Program-made: the position numbers and the translations under genes | Notes under the pieces: model-generated | Database searches by the model: none | What the model was told of the DNA's origin: nothing | What the model saw: the letters and a program-made list of their open reading frames with translations, nothing else | Assembly: GCA_019636615.1 (NCBI GenBank) | Contig: JAHBXF010000001.1 | Coordinates: 806,001 to 870,000 of the forward strand | Direction: 5' to 3' | Source of the DNA: Phycisphaeraceae bacterium | GTDB taxonomy: Bacteria; Planctomycetota; Phycisphaerae; Phycisphaerales; UBA1924 | Length of the DNA: 64,000 nt | Part shown: in pieces, positions 61,253 through 64,000 of the stretch | Layout of the letters: each line of letters starts with the position of its first letter | Numbering within the stretch: position 1 is the stretch's first letter

Positions 61253-62647
61253 TCAATCGGGTCGTACGCGTCCGTGGAGTTGCCACATGAGCGCATCTTC
61301 GATCATGGGGAACATGAATCGATGGCCGCGCCGCCGCAGGGCCTCGGGCACGGCGCGCGTGCTGGTTGTGGCGACCTCGGCCTTTTCGCCGACCATCCAT
61401 CGCACGGCCCACGCGGGGATTCGTGCCAGCGGCTGGCGGCCCTGCACCCGCGCCAGGGCCCAGGCGAACTCTTCCATGCGCACCGGCGCGGGCGACACGG
61501 CGTTGACCGCGCCGTGGAGGCCGGCGTCTGTCAGCGACCTGAGCGCGACACTCAGCAGGTCGTCTTCGCAGATCCACGACCACCACTGGCGGCCGTTGCC
61601 CACCACCGGCATCAGCCCGAGCCCGGCCAGCGGCGCGAGCCCGCGCACCAACCCGGAGCCCGCCGAGAGGACCAGGCCGATGCGGAGGAGCACCACTCGG
61701 ATGCCGGCCTGCACCGCGGGCTCGACGGCGGCTTCCCAATCGCGGGCGACCTCGGCCAGAAAGCCGCTGCCCACGCCCTCGGCCTCGCTGAGTTCCTGGT
61801 CGCCGCGGTCGCCGTAATAGTGGATTCCAGACGCGACCACGAGCACGCGGGGCCGGCGTTGAAGGCCCGCCAGGGTGCGTGCGATGAGCCGGGTGCCGCT
61901 GACGCGGCTCTCGCGGATCTCGTCCTTTTTCGACTGGGTCCACCGGCCGCGCGCGATGGGCTCGCCGGCGAGGTGCACCACGGCGTCGATGCCTTCCATG
62001 GAGGCTTCGTCGATCTGTCCGCCGCGCGCCCCCGGCCCGGGCTGCCAGAAGATCTCACCGGCTTCTTCGATCGCCCTCCGCCGCACCATGGGGCGGACGG
62101 TGTGCCCGCCGGTGGTGAGGAAGTGTCGCAGCGCGCCGCCGATGGCCCCCGTCGAGCCCGTCATGGCCACCTGCATGGGCGCGGCACCCATCTGCGCGTG
62201 CATGAGCAGGTCGCGCCTCGTGCGCTCATGGCGGAAGGCGAACATGCGGTCGATGGCACGCCGGGCGTGCGGCCCGCCCACCCGGTTTCCCAGCCACGCG
62301 CCCGGAAGTTCGTACATCACCTCGTCGTCGAGCCTCGAGGCCGCCGCCCCCTCGGGCACGAACCGGTGCGTGTGAACCCATGAGGCGAATGGCCCGCGGC
62401 GCATCTCGTCGATGAAGACCTCGCCCGCGACGTGGCCGCGGTGCGCGGCCTCCCACACCAGGCGCAGCGGCCCTTTGCGGATGGCGAAGGTGAGGCGTGC
62501 GCCGTCCTCGATTCCACCCTGCTTTTCGACGATTTCAAGCCTTTCCCACGGCGGCATGAGGCGCTCGAAGGCCCCCGCCCGGGCGTGCCACGCGTAGAGC
62601 GTGCCCGCGGGCACCGGCATCAGGCTGGAGTACACAACACGCGCCAC
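61253..62647 (-). CDS. TIGR01777-family SDR with N-terminal SRPBCC domain
   Basis: A 464-residue fusion. Residues about 1-155 resemble an SRPBCC/START-type ligand-binding domain (AWHARAGAFERLMPPWE, GPFASWVHTHRFVPEG). Residues about 160-464 are the SDR domain: MTGSTGAIGGALRHFL, the NAD(P)-binding glycine loop, VVHLAGEPIARGRWTQSKKD and the segment GIHYYGDRGDQEL. This two-domain arrangement is known in bacteria; the substrate is unknown. GTG 62647 is chosen because TACCCT ends exactly 8 nt before it; GTG 62653 would put the box inside 2 nt. A 13-G run lies about 20 nt further upstream. Confidence 0.85.
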   Translation of the reverse strand: MARVVYSSLMPVPAGTLYAWHARAGAFERLMPPWERLEIVEKQGGIEDGARLTFAIRKGPLRLVWEAAHRGHVAGEVFIDEMRRGPFASWVHTHRFVPEGAAASRLDDEVMYELPGAWLGNRVGGPHARRAIDRMFAFRHERTRRDLLMHAQMGAAPMQVAMTGSTGAIGGALRHFLTTGGHTVRPMVRRRAIEEAGEIFWQPGPGARGGQIDEASMEGIDAVVHLAGEPIARGRWTQSKKDEIRESRVSGTRLIARTLAGLQRRPRVLVVASGIHYYGDRGDQELSEAEGVGSGFLAEVARDWEAAVEPAVQAGIRVVLLRIGLVLSAGSGLVRGLAPLAGLGLMPVVGNGRQWWSWICEDDLLSVALRSLTDAGLHGAVNAVSPAPVRMEEFAWALARVQGRQPLARIPAWAVRWMVGEKAEVATTSTRAVPEALRRRGHRFMFPMIEDALMWQLHGRVRPD

Positions 62648-62655
62648 GTGCACAC

Positions 62656-62661
62656 AGGGTA
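62656..62661 (-). promoter_or_regulatory. -10 candidate TACCCT, leaderless spacing
   Basis: TACCCT on the minus strand ends 8 nt before GTG 62647. Confidence 0.45.
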
Positions 62662-62681
62662 CACCAAGATGCCGCGGGCGC

Positions 62682-62694
62682 GGGGGGGGGGGGG
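62682..62694 (+). repeat. Homopolymer run of 13 G
   Basis: Thirteen consecutive G on the plus strand, starting 20 bp upstream of the -10 candidate for the SDR gene, roughly the -35 position. Prone to slippage and to sequencing error. Confidence 0.75.
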
Positions 62695-62760
62695 CGCGGG
62701 CGCTGCCCCCACGCGCCGGGCATCACCCCGGGTTTTCACGGCGGGTGTCGGCGCGGGCGG

Positions 62761-64000
62761 TTACCGAGGGTTTTCGGCGCGGGCCAGCAGCCCCTCGACC
62801 CAGTCGCGACCGGGCATCATGAACGGGCGGAACTTTTCGGTGGTTCCCATCTCGTCGCGGTAGAGCACGGCGCGGTATCGCCCGAGCCCGGAGGCCGCGG
62901 GGGTGTCGATGAGGGCCGTGGAGTCGTTGGCGCTCATCTGCATCAGCACGCGGCCGTCGAACTCGCGCATCGACTGGCGTTCGAGCGTTCGCTCCACGTT
63001 GGCCCAGGTGTCGCACCACGCCAGCACGTGCACGCCGACCGCCGGCCCTTCGCGCAGGAGGCGTGCGAACAACTTGTCCGGCTGGGTGGCGCCCTGGGCA
63101 TCGTCGCCGAAGGAGAAGTCGTCTCGCTTGCGCACGTCGCGGAATCGGTGCAGCCCCGCGAAGACAGCGAGCACCGGCTCAAAGGCCCCGCCCGCCCCGC
63201 GGGCGTCGATCAGGTCGCACAGCGCCCGCAACGCGCCTTCGACGGCGCGGGTGCCGACCACCGCCGGCAACGGCGCCTCCCCCGCGGCGGGCTCGCCGGC
63301 GAGGCGCGCCGCGAGCCACGTGATATCGCCCGCTTCGGTCAGTTCGGCGTTCATGCCGTCGAAGAGCACCACCCGGCCCCGCCCGCCTGTCTGCGTGTGC
63401 ACCGAGATCATGGCGGTGGCCATGAGCGCGGCGGCGGTTTCTTCCTGGCGGCCAACCACCAACAGGTTCGCGGCGGCCTGGCGGCTGAGCGGCAGGTGGG
63501 TGGTGTCTTTGATCGAGACGGGGTCGCCCAGCCACAGACACACCACGGGCGACGGCGCAGAGCCGGGGGCGAAGAGGGCTTCGTGCGTTTCGACGCGTGC
63601 CGGGGCGTGCCCTTCGAAAACGATCATGCCCTCGGCCGCGCTGCGGGCGCTCTCCCGCAGCGACGGGGGGGCGTGCTCCCACGCGTGTCGGACGTGCGCC
63701 AGGGCCCGGGCGCGGGTTTCTTCAGAGAGCCAGACAACCTGGAACGGGTTGTTGCCTTCCACAGCGCCGCTCGCGTCGTTATAGATAGCCTCGCCGGGTC
63801 TGGCCAGAAGCCTGGGCGCGGCGTTGTCCTCTGACATGATGAGGTAACTGTCTGCCTCGCTGCATTGCAGGGCGATGCGCACGGCCATCTGGCCCAGCGT
63901 GCTGCGCGCGAGCGAGTAGGCCCCGCCGAGCGTCTGCGAACCCAGCACCACGTGCATGCCGAAGGCGCGACCCTGGCGCACCAGCCTGTCGAGCAGCAGC
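62761..64000 (-). CDS. FtsK/SpoIIIE-type ATPase, 5' end cut off
   Basis: The C-terminal 413 residues or so of a large ATPase; the start lies beyond 64000. At the open end LLLDRLVRQGRAFGMHVVLG, SQTLGGAYSLARSTLGQMAV and RIALQCSEADSYLIMSEDN match the end of an FtsK/SpoIIIE domain of the kind seen in type VII-like secretion ATPases. A second ATPase-like domain follows (about 155-400) whose P-loop position reads VVGRQEETAA and lacks the GKS/T, so it is probably inactive. Substrate unknown. Reading frame runs without interruption to the edge. Confidence 0.8.
   Translation of the reverse strand, partial: LLLDRLVRQGRAFGMHVVLGSQTLGGAYSLARSTLGQMAVRIALQCSEADSYLIMSEDNAAPRLLARPGEAIYNDASGAVEGNNPFQVVWLSEETRARALAHVRHAWEHAPPSLRESARSAAEGMIVFEGHAPARVETHEALFAPGSAPSPVVCLWLGDPVSIKDTTHLPLSRQAAANLLVVGRQEETAAALMATAMISVHTQTGGRGRVVLFDGMNAELTEAGDITWLAARLAGEPAAGEAPLPAVVGTRAVEGALRALCDLIDARGAGGAFEPVLAVFAGLHRFRDVRKRDDFSFGDDAQGATQPDKLFARLLREGPAVGVHVLAWCDTWANVERTLERQSMREFDGRVLMQMSANDSTALIDTPAASGLGRYRAVLYRDEMGTTEKFRPFMMPGRDWVEGLLARAENPR

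Noticed and set aside
1..64000. CRISPR arrays, insertion sequences, tRNA or rRNA genes
   Set aside because: No spaced direct repeats of CRISPR type, no transposase motif and no T-loop with a foldable cloverleaf were found by eye on either strand.

Overview
The window is chromosomal DNA from a very GC-rich bacterium, almost certainly a planctomycete of the class Phycisphaerae. The inference rests on four secreted proteins ending in a tandem dockerin-like module with a terminal Gly-Cys, an ECF sigma factor next to a Ser/Thr kinase with TPR repeats, an animal/fungal-type (GT3) glycogen synthase, an HYExAFE-type protein, a pseudopilin with a C-terminal H...FDGH motif, and many DUF/KAP membrane proteins. 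I see no rRNA, tRNA, CRISPR array, insertion sequence or prophage. Genes are dense, often convergent with fewer than 30 bp between stop codons.

Layout. 0-9 kb: phosphofructokinase and GT3 glycogen synthase (central carbon and storage), an alpha/beta hydrolase, a small lipoprotein, a stand-alone NuoB, and a MacA/MacB-type tripartite efflux operon. 9-23 kb: envelope glycan region with a GtrB/ArnC-like GT2, a large secreted protein, a second GT2, a nucleotidyltransferase-sugar kinase fusion and two large GT-B glycosyltransferases; it also holds RNase III, ribosomal protein L34 and a pseudopilin. 23-35 kb: a META lipoprotein, a 926-residue dockerin-tailed protein, a membrane-anchored HTH protein, a two-gene membrane operon, the ECF sigma/kinase pair and an FG-GAP dockerin-tailed protein. 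35-40 kb: a KAP P-loop NTPase with a BNR-like extracytoplasmic sensor, facing a membrane-tethered PLD-like protein. 40-45 kb: CPBP protease, a TsaC/arginine-phosphatase-like fusion and RpiB, divergent from rplM-rpsI. 45-52 kb: DUF2330, DUF486, DoxX, a VWA-like protein, thymidylate kinase, a Kelch/Ig dockerin-tailed protein and PlsY. 52-64 kb: a second Kelch dockerin protein, purE-purK, fur-rnpA-yidD, a TetR regulator, trpE, an SRPBCC/SDR fusion and a truncated FtsK-type ATPase.

Two signals cut across genes. First, thirteen genes have a TANNNT hexamer ending 5-9 nt (mostly 8) before the start codon, the spacing expected for leaderless transcripts; other genes have clear Shine-Dalgarno sequences, so two start modes seem to coexist. 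Second, four unrelated extracellular ectodomains (FG-GAP, Kelch, Kelch+Ig, unknown) share one C-terminal cassette, Cys-x(0-2)-ADxN...DGG...ENGGC, which looks like a common surface-sorting or anchoring signal. A 19-bp sequence recurring in three divergent promoter regions is a third unexplained element. Apparent rho-type C-rich spacers and a few clean intrinsic terminators punctuate the operons.
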